Shown here: positions 61,001-64,000 of the stretch, piece after piece | How positions within the stretch are numbered: the first letter of the stretch is position 1 | Layout of the letters: the number at the start of each line of letters is the position of its first letter | Translations under genes and position numbers: made by a program | Assembly: GCA_037178975.1 (NCBI GenBank) | Contig: JASJZH010000006.1 | Span: 6,076,001 to 6,140,000, forward strand | DNA from: Oscheius tipulae | Lineage: Eukaryota; Nematoda; Chromadorea; Rhabditida; Rhabditidae | Length of the DNA stretch: 64,000 bases | Direction: 5' to 3' | Notes under the pieces: generated by a model | Databases searched by the model: none | The model's input: only the letters and a program-made list of their open reading frames with translations | What the model was told of the DNA's origin: nothing

Positions 61001-64000
61001 TCAGCCTTCAGCTTGTCGGCCTTCTCCTTCTCGAGCTTGTCCTTCTCGGTCTTATCTTTCTCAGCCTTCAGCTTGTCGGCCTTCTCCTTCTGGAGCTTGT
61101 CCTTTTCGACCTTGTCCTTCTCGGTCTTATCCTTCTCAGCCTTCAGCTTGTCGGCCTTCTCCTTCTCGAGCTTGTCCTTCTCGGTCTTATCTTTCTCAGC
61201 CTTCAGCTTGTCGGCCTTCTCCTTCTCGAGCTTGTCCTTCTCGGTCTTATCTTTCTCAGCCTTCAGCTTGTCGGCCTTCTCCTTCTCGAGCTTGTCTTTC
61301 TCGACCTTGTCCTTCTCGGTCTTATCTTTCTCAGCCTTCAGCTTGTCGGCCTTCTCCTTCTCGAGCTTGTCCTTCTCGGTCTTATCTTTCTCAGTTTTCA
61401 GCTTTTCGGCCTTCTCCTTCTCGAGCTTGTCCTTCTCGAGCTTGTCCTTCTCGGTCTTATCCTTTTCAGCCTTCAGCTTGTCGGCCTTCTCCTTCTCGAG
61501 CTTGTCCTTTTCGACCTTGTCCTTCTCGGTCTTATCCTTCTCAGCCTTCAGCTTGTCGGCCTTCTCTATCTCGAGCTTGTCCTTCTCGGTCTTATCTTTC
61601 TCAGTTTTCAGCTTTTCGGCCTTCTCCTTCTCGAGCTTGTCCTTCTCGGTCTTATCCTTTTCAGCCTTCAGCTTGTCGGCCTTCTCCTTCTCGAGCTTGT
61701 CCTTTTCGACCTTGTCCTTCTCGGTCTTATCTTTCTCAGCCTTCAGCTTGTCGGCCTTCTCCTTCTCGAGCTTGTCCTTTTCGACCTCGTCCTTCTCGGT
61801 CTCATCTTTTTCAGCCTTCAGCTTGTCGGCCTTTTCCTTCTCGAGCTTGTCCTTTTCGACCTTGTCCTTCTCGGTCTTATCCTTCTCAGCCTTCAGCTTG
61901 TCGGCCTTCTCTTTCTCGAGCTTGTCCTGCTCGGTCTTGTCCTTCTCGGTCTTATCTTTCTCAGCCTTCAGCTTGTCGGCCTTCTCCTTCTCGAGCTTGT
62001 CCTTCTCGGTCTTATCTTTCTCAGCCTTCAGCTTGTCGGCCTTCTCCTTCTCGAGCTTGTCTTTCTCGACCTCGTCCTTCTCGGTCTTATCTTTCTCAGC
62101 CTTCAGCTTGTCGGCCTTCTCCTTCTCGAGCTTGTCCTTTTCGACCTTGTCCTTCTCGGTCTTATCCTTCTCAGCCTTCAGCTTGTCGGCCTTCTCTTTC
62201 TCGAGCTTGTCCTTCTCGGTCTTGTCCTTCTCGGTCTTATCTTTCTCAGCCTTCAGCTTGTCGGCCTTCTCCTTCTCGAGCTTGTCCTTCTCGGTCTTAT
62301 CTTTCTCAGCCTTCAGCTTGTCGGCCTTCTCCTTCTCGAGCTTGTCTTTCTCGACCTTGTCCTTCTCGGTCTTATCTTTCTCAGCCTTCAGCTTGTCGGC
62401 CTTCTCCTTCTCGAGCTTGTCCTTTTCGACCTTGTCCTTCTCGGTCTTATCCTTCTCAGCCTTCAGCTTGTCGGCCTTCTCCTTCTCGAGCTTGTCCTTT
62501 TCGACCTCGTCCTTCTCGGTCTTATCTTCCTCAGCCTTCAGCTTGTCGGCCTTCTCCTTCTCGAGCTTGTCCTTCTCGGTCTTATCTTTCTCAGCCTTCA
62601 GCTTGTCGGCCTTCTCCTTCTCGAGCTTGTCCTTCTCGGTCTTATACTTCTCAGCCTTCAGCTTGTCGGCCTTCTCCTTCTCGAGCTTGTCCTTTTCGGC
62701 CTTGTCCTTCTCGGTCTTATCCTTCTCAGCCTTCAGCTTGTCGGCCTTCTCCTTCTCGAGCTTGTCCTTCTCGGTCTTATCTTTCTCAGCCTTCAGCTTG
62801 TCGGCCTTCTCCTTCTCGAGCTTGTCCTTCTCGGTCTTATCTTTCTCAGCCTTCAGCTTGTCGGCCTTCTCCTTCTCGAGCTTGTCCTTCTCGGTCTTAT
62901 ACTTCTCAGCCTTCAGCTTGTCGGCCTTCTCCTTCTCGAGCTTGTCTTTTTCGACCTTGTCCTTCTCGGTCTTATCCTTCTCAGCCTTCAGCTTGTCGGC
63001 CTTCTCCTTCTCGAGCTTGTCCTTTTCGACCTTGTCCTTCTCGGTCTTATCCTTCTCAGCCTTCAGCTTGTCGGCCTTCTCCTTCTCGAGCTTGTCCTTT
63101 TCGACCTTGTCCTTCTCGGTCTTATCCTTCTCAGTCTTCAGCTTGTCGGCCTTCTCCTTCTCGAGCTTGTCCTTCTCGGTCTTATCTCTCTCAGCCTTCA
63201 GCTTGTCGGCCTTCTCTTTCTCGAGCTTGTCCTTCTCGGTCTTATCTTTCTCAGCCTTCAGCTTGTCGGCCTTCTCCTTCTCGAGCTTGTCCTTCTCGGT
63301 CTTATCTTTCTCAGCCTTCAGCTTTTCGGCCTTCTCCTTCTCGAGCTTGTCCTTCTCGGTCTTATCCTTTTCAGCCTTCAGCTTGTCGGCCTTCTCGTTC
63401 TCGAGCTTGTCCTTTTCGACCTTGTCCTTCTCGGTCTTATCCTTCTCAGCCTTCAGCTTGTCGGCCTTCTCTTTCTCGAGCTTGTCCTGCTCGGTCTTGT
63501 CCTTCTCGGTCTTATCTTTCTCAGCCTTCAGCTTGTCGGCCTTCTCCTTCTCGAGCTTGTCCTTCTCGGTCTTATCTTTCTCAGCCTTCAGCTTGTCGGC
63601 CTTCTCCTTCTCGAGCTTGTCTTTCTCGACCTCGTCCTTCTCGGTCTTATCTTTCTCAGCCTTCAGCTTGTCGGCCTTCTCCTTCTCGAGCTTGTCCTTT
63701 TCGACCTTGTCCTTCTCGGTCTTATCCTTCTCAGCCTTCAGCTTGTCGGCCTTCTCTTTCTCGAGCTTGTCCTTCTCGGTCTTGTCCTTCTCGGTCTTAT
63801 CTTTCTCAGCCTTCAGCTTGTCGGCCTTCTCCTTCTCGAACTTGTCCTTCTCGGTCTTATCTTTCTCAGCCTTCAGCTTGTCGGCCTTCTCCTTCTCGAG
63901 CTTGTCTTTCTCGACCTTGTCCTTTTCGGTCTTATCTTTCTCAGCCTTCAGCTTGTCGGCCTTCTCCTTCTGGAGCTTGTCCTTTTCGACCTTGTCCTTC
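3750..64000 (-). CDS. ttn-1: titin-like giant muscle protein (TTN-1), 5' end beyond the window
   Basis: This is a giant sarcomeric scaffold and kinase protein of striated (body-wall) muscle. The window holds the 3' part of the gene: about 37 Ig (I-set) and 11 Fn3 domains, one kinase, and three long non-globular charged regions. I recall C. elegans TTN-1 having 11 Fn3 domains, one kinase and non-modular repeat regions, which supports orthology over twitchin (UNC-22), whose long Fn3-Ig super-repeats are absent. Exons with checked phases include 64000-44245, 44204-43919, 43876-43679, 43641-43418, 43374-43227, 43187-42890, 42847-39006, 37068-37027, 36845-33406, 33366-33174 and 33134-33029. The intron 23617-15175 hosts exp-2. 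The last intron (4070-4031, 40 nt) leads to a terminal exon 4030-3750 whose roughly 90-residue tail has no recognisable domain, so the exact C-terminus is uncertain. The frame is still open at 64000. Confidence 0.93.
4072..6960 (-). other. ttn-1: TTN-1 C-terminal Ig domains 14-19 after the kinase
   Basis: Read leftwards, the Ig domains lie at about 6920-6480 ([14 protein letters not shown]), 6440-5760, 5720-5290 ([12 protein letters not shown]), 5260-4850 ([23 protein letters not shown]), 4840-4450 ([11 protein letters not shown]) and 4415-4072 ([12 protein letters not shown]). The second carries a long charged, His-rich insert (about 6300-6160) before a block [17 protein letters not shown]...[12 protein letters not shown] that I recognise as strongly conserved in nematode twitchin and TTN-1. 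Each has the I-set core Trp and the D-x-G-x-Y motif before the second Cys position; several lack the classical cysteines, as is usual in muscle Igs. They anchor to thick-filament or M-line partners in related proteins. Introns are 30-46 nt, including one of only 30 nt (4985-4956). Confidence 0.85.
6961..9870 (-). other. ttn-1: TTN-1 Ig domains 7-13 and one Fn3 domain after the kinase
   Basis: Read leftwards: Ig about 9870-9550 ([13 protein letters not shown]), Ig 9530-9200 ([12 protein letters not shown]), Fn3 9180-8870 ([23 protein letters not shown]), Ig 8870-8570 ([15 protein letters not shown]), Ig 8520-8240 ([10 protein letters not shown]), Ig 8205-7780 ([13 protein letters not shown]), Ig 7745-7400 ([20 protein letters not shown]), Ig 7340-6965 ([14 protein letters not shown]). 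A Ser-rich linker (about 8580-8530) separates two Igs. The Ig at 7340-6965 has a Gly/Cys-rich CDR-like insertion with an extra Cys pair, which is unusual for these domains. One exon (9780-8230) is long; the others are separated by 38-50 nt introns. This single Fn3 inside the post-kinase Ig array is a landmark for comparing titin-like kinases. Confidence 0.88.
9871..12250 (-). other. ttn-1: TTN-1 Ig domains 1-6 after the kinase
   Basis: Read leftwards: Ig about 12240-11900 ([25 protein letters not shown]), Lys/Ala/Thr linker 11890-11780, Ig 11755-11415 ([10 protein letters not shown]), Ig 11370-11060 ([10 protein letters not shown]), Ig 11000-10715 ([12 protein letters not shown]), Ig 10675-10335 ([22 protein letters not shown]), Arg/Ser linker 10320-10230 rich in [11 protein letters not shown], then Ig 10205-9890 ([10 protein letters not shown]). 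These directly follow the kinase regulatory tail. The basic Arg/Ser linker looks like a possible phosphorylation target, which is inference only. Introns are short and phases continue through each junction I checked. Confidence 0.88.
12250..12601 (-). other. ttn-1: kinase C-terminal regulatory tail of TTN-1
   Basis: After the last kinase helix (LRHPWIA) two short exons encode [19 protein letters not shown] and a basic segment with [19 protein letters not shown]. This matches the position and character of the autoregulatory tail of twitchin and titin kinases, which folds back over the active site in the known family. It joins directly to the first post-kinase Ig domain. The IGRLA motif is a family hallmark as I recall it. 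Inhibition of this kinase by its tail is inferred from the family. Confidence 0.75.
12602..13487 (-). other. ttn-1: TTN-1 protein kinase domain, catalytically complete
   Basis: This is a Ser/Thr kinase of the myosin-light-chain-kinase/titin type, in five exons with 38-40 nt introns. Visible motifs, in order: glycine loop [14 protein letters not shown] lysine in WAAKMV, C-helix Glu in [14 protein letters not shown], catalytic loop HLDLKPENILL (split after HLDLK by a 40-nt intron), metal-binding IIDFGLA, activation-segment end [10 protein letters not shown], and [19 protein letters not shown]. The presence of a real DFG contrasts with vertebrate titin, where I recall a degenerate EFG, so activity is expected. 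It is preceded by a linker ([19 protein letters not shown]) and an Fn3 domain, and followed by the regulatory tail and Ig domains, the classical Fn3-kinase-Ig order. Confidence 0.95.
13510..14059 (-). other. ttn-1: TTN-1 Fn3 domain and N-lobe linker before the kinase
   Basis: The Fn3 domain is split over two exons (about 14059-13922 and 13880-13722). It reads [37 protein letters not shown], then [19 protein letters not shown]. The next exon (about 13682-13514) is a Lys/Glu/Asp-rich linker ending [10 protein letters not shown], which leads into the kinase. Such an N-terminal linker contributes to regulation in twitchin kinase; that is family knowledge. Confidence 0.9.
14060..14941 (-). other. 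ttn-1 intron (882 nt) with an unexplained 113-codon open frame
   Basis: This intron is far longer than its neighbours. It separates the split Ig domain (ends LAIGIQ then GTAAGT) from the pre-kinase Fn3. On the same (minus) strand 14638-14297 is an ATG-to-stop frame of 113 codons with ordinary protein-like composition (segments [19 protein letters not shown] and [19 protein letters not shown]). I recognise no domain. It could be an alternative exon, a small nested gene, a retro-copy fragment, or chance. Confidence 0.4.
14942..15174 (-). other. ttn-1: second part of an Ig domain split by the exp-2 intron
   Basis: Two exons (15174 to about 15106 and 15066-14942) encode [20 protein letters not shown] and then [32 protein letters not shown]. 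The first half of the same Ig ([27 protein letters not shown]) is at 23618 and above. The codon for the Gly after FS is shared across the 8,443-nt intron (G, then GA), so the phases agree exactly. Confidence 0.93.
16181..16191 (+). other. exp-2: candidate exp-2 first exon A
   Basis: The exon is ATG CCT ACT AT followed by the donor GTGAGT. It ends in phase 2 and completes a Met codon with the first base of the common exon at 20915 (M-P-T-M-A-A-Q-Q). It is very short, so alone it is weak; support comes from sharing phase with four other candidates. Confidence 0.4.
16181..22969 (+). CDS. exp-2: voltage-gated potassium channel, EXP-2-like (frame broken in the pore exon)
   Basis: This is a plasma-membrane Kv channel alpha subunit. 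The common exons are 20915-21035, 21209-21370, 21521-21634, 21768-21887, 21925-22098, 22137-22732 and 22776-22969. The T1 tetramerisation domain runs from [17 protein letters not shown] to ELEFWKIA with an SCC end, like Kv2-type T1. S1 is in the exon ending FGTIPDFQ; S2/S3 include [17 protein letters not shown] and [17 protein letters not shown]4 is [21 protein letters not shown]6 follows as [17 protein letters not shown], with a coiled, Gln/Glu-rich C-terminus. Frame breaks by +1 at a T7 run (22613-22619) after S5; the selectivity filter reads TTVGGYGD with an extra Gly. The name rests on similarity and on recall that C. elegans exp-2 (F12F3.1) lies beside the exons once called F12F3.2/3, now ttn-1. 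EXP-2 shapes muscle action-potential repolarisation there. Kv is sure; the name is likely. Confidence 0.8.
17093..17112 (+). other. exp-2: candidate exp-2 first exon B
   Basis: ATG GCT TCC ATC CAC ACC AG is followed by GTACGT. It ends in phase 2 and gives MASIHTR before AAQQ. A CTTCTCAG acceptor-like sequence lies 4 nt before the ATG (17081-17088), which would suit spliced-leader trans-splicing. Confidence 0.45.
17900..17979 (+). other. exp-2: candidate exp-2 first exon C
   Basis: An 80-nt exon starts [18 protein letters not shown] and ends with GAT CA before the donor GTAAGT. Phase 2 again: CA plus G makes Gln. It is the second longest of the first exons and has a strong donor. Confidence 0.5.
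18144..18172 (+). other. exp-2: candidate exp-2 first exon D
   Basis: The exon encodes MSCRSGFAS and ends AT before GTAAGT, completing Met with the common exon. It is preceded by AAAA, a good nematode start context. Confidence 0.45.
19905..20162 (-). other. unassigned minus-strand open frame inside the exp-2 host intron
   Basis: 85 codons from ATG to stop, with balanced composition ([32 protein letters not shown]). A GTGAGT donor and a CTCACAG acceptor lie 40 nt apart within it, the typical intron size here. It could be a cassette exon of ttn-1, since it is on that strand and in its intron, or chance. I recognise no family. Confidence 0.3.
20422..20543 (+). other. exp-2: candidate exp-2 first exon E (most proximal)
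   Basis: The longest candidate: 122 nt starting [18 protein letters not shown] and ending ...NMISG with GG|GTAAGC in phase 2. The ATG follows AAAAA. It lies only 371 nt before the common exon at 20915. Confidence 0.55.
23413..23418 (+). terminator. exp-2: poly(A) signal AATAAA of exp-2
   Basis: AATAAA followed by a T-rich stretch, 444 nt after the exp-2 stop codon and still inside the ttn-1 intron. It would end the nested transcript before the host's exon at 23618. Confidence 0.55.
23618..25540 (-). other. ttn-1: TTN-1 Ig and Fn3 domains upstream of the kinase region
   Basis: Read leftwards: Ig about 25540-25220 ([23 protein letters not shown]), Ig 25165-24850 ([14 protein letters not shown]), Fn3 24810-24480 ([31 protein letters not shown]), Fn3 24440-24110 ([18 protein letters not shown]), Ig 24080-23720 ([28 protein letters not shown]), then the first half of the split Ig at 23718-23618. 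Introns are about 40 nt. In the first Fn3 an intron with GTTATT donor (about 24629-24590) has to be removed to restore the strand order. Confidence 0.87.
25540..26140 (-). other. ttn-1: charged Lys/Glu/Ala-rich linker of TTN-1
   Basis: About 200 residues between an Fn3 domain and an Ig domain are rich in Lys, Glu, Ala and Ser, with short motifs such as [29 protein letters not shown] and [15 protein letters not shown]. There is no tandem order. It is a flexible or helical linker by composition, similar in character to the other non-globular parts of this gene but not made of the same unit. Confidence 0.75.
26140..28160 (-). other. ttn-1: TTN-1 block Ig-Ig-Ig-Ig-Fn3-Fn3
   Basis: Read leftwards: Ig 28155-27650, split by a 190-nt intron ([32 protein letters not shown]), Ig 27635-27365 ([16 protein letters not shown]), Ig 27330-27030 ([13 protein letters not shown]), Ig 27030-26765 ([16 protein letters not shown]), Fn3 26765-26460 ([18 protein letters not shown]), Fn3 26430-26140 ([17 protein letters not shown]). 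The order Ig-Ig-Fn3 with PKM or PEPQ in the second Ig recurs at 39.0-39.9 and 42.3-43.2 kb, so this is an internal module repeat of the gene. Confidence 0.87.
28160..29266 (-). other. ttn-1: TTN-1 run of three Fn3 domains
   Basis: Read leftwards: Fn3 29227-28918 ([34 protein letters not shown]), Fn3 28873-28510 ([33 protein letters not shown]), Fn3 28468-28190 ([35 protein letters not shown]). In the first, a 37-39 nt intron must be removed to continue [20 protein letters not shown]; its acceptor ends in AAG rather than CAG or TAG. Confidence 0.87.
29267..30075 (-). other. ttn-1: TTN-1 run of three Ig domains
   Basis: Ig about 30075-29810 ([34 protein letters not shown]), Ig 29810-29545 ([29 protein letters not shown]), Ig 29545-29267 ([31 protein letters not shown]). 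All three sit in the same long exon as the Lys/Glu-rich region to the right (31995-29267). The core Trp is replaced by Cys in the third domain (VVCYRTG), an uncommon change. Confidence 0.85.
30076..31995 (-). other. ttn-1: Lys/Glu-rich non-globular region of TTN-1 with a short repeat array
   Basis: About 640 residues starting [13 protein letters not shown]. The middle part (about 30860-30640) contains tandem copies of the same 20-residue unit found in the giant exon ([15 protein letters not shown] with TEKDK or IEKDK). The flanks are irregular Lys/Glu/Ala sequence; a Ser/Arg/Thr-rich part (31480-31130) includes [18 protein letters not shown] and [15 protein letters not shown], which look like proline-directed phosphorylation sites. 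It probably forms a long charged helix plus disordered tail. It ends directly in an Ig domain. Confidence 0.8.
32120..33600 (-). other. ttn-1: TTN-1 three Ig domains with a basic linker
   Basis: Ig about 33560-33174 ([46 protein letters not shown]), Ig 33134-32711 ([27 protein letters not shown]), basic linker 32672-32560 ([16 protein letters not shown]), Ig 32505-32128 ([45 protein letters not shown]). Two 39-nt introns (33405-33367 and 33173-33135) contain no stop in the reading frame, so a naive open frame runs through them; the Ig fold needs them removed. The basic linker could be a nuclear-localisation-like or actin-binding patch; this is speculation. Confidence 0.82.
33407..36845 (-). 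other. ttn-1: large TTN-1 exon with about 20 degenerate Tyr-x-Glu repeats
   Basis: One exon encodes over 1,100 residues without Ig or Fn3 domains. Between about 36240 and 34250 a motif of the form aromatic-x-E-(Q/K)-x-K recurs roughly every 35 residues: [79 protein letters not shown] and others. Between them lie Lys/Glu/Ser segments such as [20 protein letters not shown] recall that C. elegans TTN-1 has its own non-modular repeats (named PEVT, BLUE and AAPLE) but cannot say to which, if any, this one corresponds. The left end (34000-33560) is Lys/Glu-rich with [13 protein letters not shown] before the next Ig. Confidence 0.8.
37027..37068 (-). other. ttn-1: 42-nt ttn-1 microexon
   Basis: The exon encodes [14 protein letters not shown] and is phase 1 at both ends. 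It joins DEPE (exon ending 39006) to [12 protein letters not shown] (exon starting 36845), with good splice signals on both sides. Its symmetric phase allows skipping without a frame change. Confidence 0.7.
37069..39005 (-). other. ttn-1: 1.9-kb ttn-1 intron
   Basis: The longest intron after the exp-2 host intron. It holds a 344-bp foldback element (37568-37911) and a GC-rich patch near 38757-38830. I see no coding exon in it. The rest is AT-rich unique sequence. Confidence 0.75.
37568..37911. mobile_element. foldback/MITE-like inverted repeat
   Basis: Two imperfect arms of about 150 nt face each other around a short centre near 37725-37765. Exact matching cores include AACTGACTCTACT (37614-37626, inverted at 37852-37864) and TGTGCGCACAAAGTA (37651-37665, inverted at 37813-37827). 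The outer ends CTACCCTGGCAGAAGCA and the inverted TGCTTCTGTCACGGTAT also pair. No open frame and no clear target-site duplication are visible. It resembles a nonautonomous DNA transposon or a long hairpin. Confidence 0.7.
39006..39870 (-). other. ttn-1: TTN-1 module Ig-Ig-Fn3
   Basis: Read leftwards: Ig about 39870-39585 ([16 protein letters not shown]), Ig 39585-39300 ([30 protein letters not shown]), Fn3 39300-39006 ([34 protein letters not shown]). The arrangement and wording match the modules at 26.5-27.3 and 42.3-43.2 kb, which shows internal duplication of an Ig-Ig-Fn3 block, each flanked by Lys/Glu-rich sequence. Confidence 0.9.
40090..41870 (-). repeat. ttn-1: TTN-1 Lys/Glu repeat array, AEKEK type
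   Basis: About 590 residues built from 5-residue blocks: [15 protein letters not shown] and VAQAEKEK or VAKAEKEK. Typical order is [18 protein letters not shown]. The sense strand is strongly purine-rich. The Ig-Ig-Fn3 modules flank it on both sides, in the same 3.8-kb exon (42847-39006). It is related in style to the giant array but lacks the ADKLK block. A helical, highly charged rod is expected. Confidence 0.9.
41870..43187 (-). other. ttn-1: TTN-1 Ig-Ig-Fn3 module and acidic linker
   Basis: Ig 43187-42895 ([16 protein letters not shown]), Ig 42895-42595 (with [32 protein letters not shown]), Fn3 42595-42300 ([33 protein letters not shown]), then a Glu/Ser-rich linker 42300-41870 ([31 protein letters not shown]). 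The exon junction 42890/42847 falls within LTRPPP and is phase 2. Confidence 0.88.
43227..44204 (-). other. ttn-1: four small TTN-1 exons, basic then acidic
   Basis: Exons 44204-43919, 43876-43679, 43641-43418 and 43374-43227 join in frame. The first starts [11 protein letters not shown] and has [19 protein letters not shown] and [12 protein letters not shown]. The second is basic ([16 protein letters not shown]). The third is strongly acidic ([20 protein letters not shown]). The fourth has [19 protein letters not shown] recognise no domain in any. They connect the giant repeat rod to the first Ig of the Ig-Ig-Fn3 module and may be a binding platform. Confidence 0.75.
50041..55710 (-). repeat. 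ttn-1: 2,835-bp tandem duplication inside the giant exon
   Basis: Rare variants recur at a fixed offset: the VEEDK codons (50961 and 53796), CATGTCC giving M (51331 and 54166) and TCGTTCTTAT giving N (52811 and 55646) are each exactly 2,835 nt apart. The alignment starts near 50041/52876 and ends near 52875/55710, with few differences between. A more diverged partial copy (M variant at 47896) lies to the left. Confidence 0.85.
57560..63960 (-). repeat. ttn-1: 3,690-bp and 1,560-bp duplications near the right edge
   Basis: The IEKAD variant (CTTCTCTATC, 57871 and 61561) and the CCTCGT/CTCATC pair (58095 and 61785) are 3,690 nt apart. The TGCTCGGTC variant (61921 and 63481 lines) marks a further 1,560-nt repeat, matching from about 61860-62400 to 63420-63960. 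These overlap the 1,200-bp duplication, so the array grew by repeated unequal exchange. Confidence 0.75.
59221..61500 (-). repeat. ttn-1: 1,200-bp duplication inside the giant exon
   Basis: The LQKEK variant at 59755 and 59892 recurs at 60955 and 61092, and the variant TTTTCAGCTTTT at about 60195 recurs at 61395; all are 1,200 nt apart. The match spans about 59221-60300 against 60421-61500. Confidence 0.8.

Larger units (their letters stand above)
44245..64000 (-). repeat. ttn-1: giant single exon of ttn-1: 20/25-residue Lys/Glu/Asp repeats
   Basis: One uninterrupted frame of at least 19,756 nt (about 6,585 codons), open at the window edge. The unit is [20 protein letters not shown] (20 residues, 60 nt), often extended by a fifth block VEKDK or AEKDK (25 residues, 75 nt); there are roughly 290 units here. 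Variants are point changes ([26 protein letters not shown]) and no stop occurs. The left end leaves the repeat as [17 protein letters not shown] before the donor at 44244. Charge is nearly balanced (10 Lys to 9 acidic per 25). Hydrophobics fall every fifth residue, so they do not form a heptad stripe; a single alpha-helix rod is more likely than a coiled coil. It is the spring or spacer part of TTN-1. Array length in any assembly is doubtful. Confidence 0.95.

Noticed and set aside
44245-64000. CRISPR-like or satellite array reading
   Set aside because: The repeats are contiguous without unique spacers, encode an unbroken protein frame and end in a spliced ttn-1 exon.
3750-64000. Twitchin (unc-22) instead of ttn-1
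   Set aside because: Twitchin has long regular Fn3-Fn3-Ig super-repeats before the kinase and no long Lys/Glu arrays. Here Fn3 domains are few and the charged arrays dominate.

Overview
The window is nuclear DNA from a nematode with a compact gene structure. Introns are mostly 37-46 nt, with TTTCAG or TTTAG acceptors. Gene content is a nematode-type nuclear hormone receptor, a giant titin-like muscle protein of the TTN-1 type, and a voltage-gated potassium channel resembling EXP-2. I cannot name the species; a compact rhabditid or tylenchine genome would fit. There is nothing bacterial or viral here.

Layout: 1-1907 holds no gene I can support. 1908-3620 (+) is a complete 12-exon nuclear hormone receptor that I could assemble codon by codon (419 aa). 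It converges on the 3' end of ttn-1. From about 3750 to the right edge (64000) the minus strand is one gene, ttn-1, still open at the right edge. Read 5' to 3' (right to left) it contains: a single exon of at least 19.7 kb made only of Lys/Glu/Asp-rich 20- and 25-residue repeats (44245-64000); small acidic exons and Ig/Ig/Fn3 modules (42.3-44.2 kb); a second Lys/Glu repeat array (40.1-41.9 kb); Ig/Ig/Fn3 (39.0-39.9 kb); a 1.9-kb intron with a foldback element; a large exon with about 20 degenerate Tyr-x-Glu repeats (33.4-36.8 kb); three Ig domains; a third Lys/Glu-rich stretch (30.1-32.0 kb); Ig and Fn3 arrays (23.6-30.1 kb); then an 8,443-bp intron; then Fn3, a protein kinase with all catalytic motifs (12602-13487), a regulatory tail, and 19 Ig plus one Fn3 domain to the C-terminus. 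By hand I count about 37 Ig and 11 Fn3 domains in the window.

The 8.4-kb intron splits one Ig domain and carries, on the opposite strand, a Kv channel gene (16181-22969, +) that I assign to exp-2. It has five candidate first exons, all ending in the same splice phase and all fitting one common second exon. Its pore exon has two oddities: a 1-nt excess in a T run that breaks the frame, and an extra Gly codon in the selectivity filter.

Functionally, TTN-1 is a sarcomere scaffold and spring with a kinase near its C-terminus, and EXP-2 is known from C. elegans as a muscle Kv channel. Their nesting puts two muscle genes in one locus. The most unusual part of the window is the giant repeat exon: it keeps a strict 5-residue (15-nt) register, and every large internal duplication I could measure (1,200, 1,560, 2,835 and 3,690 bp) is a multiple of 15.
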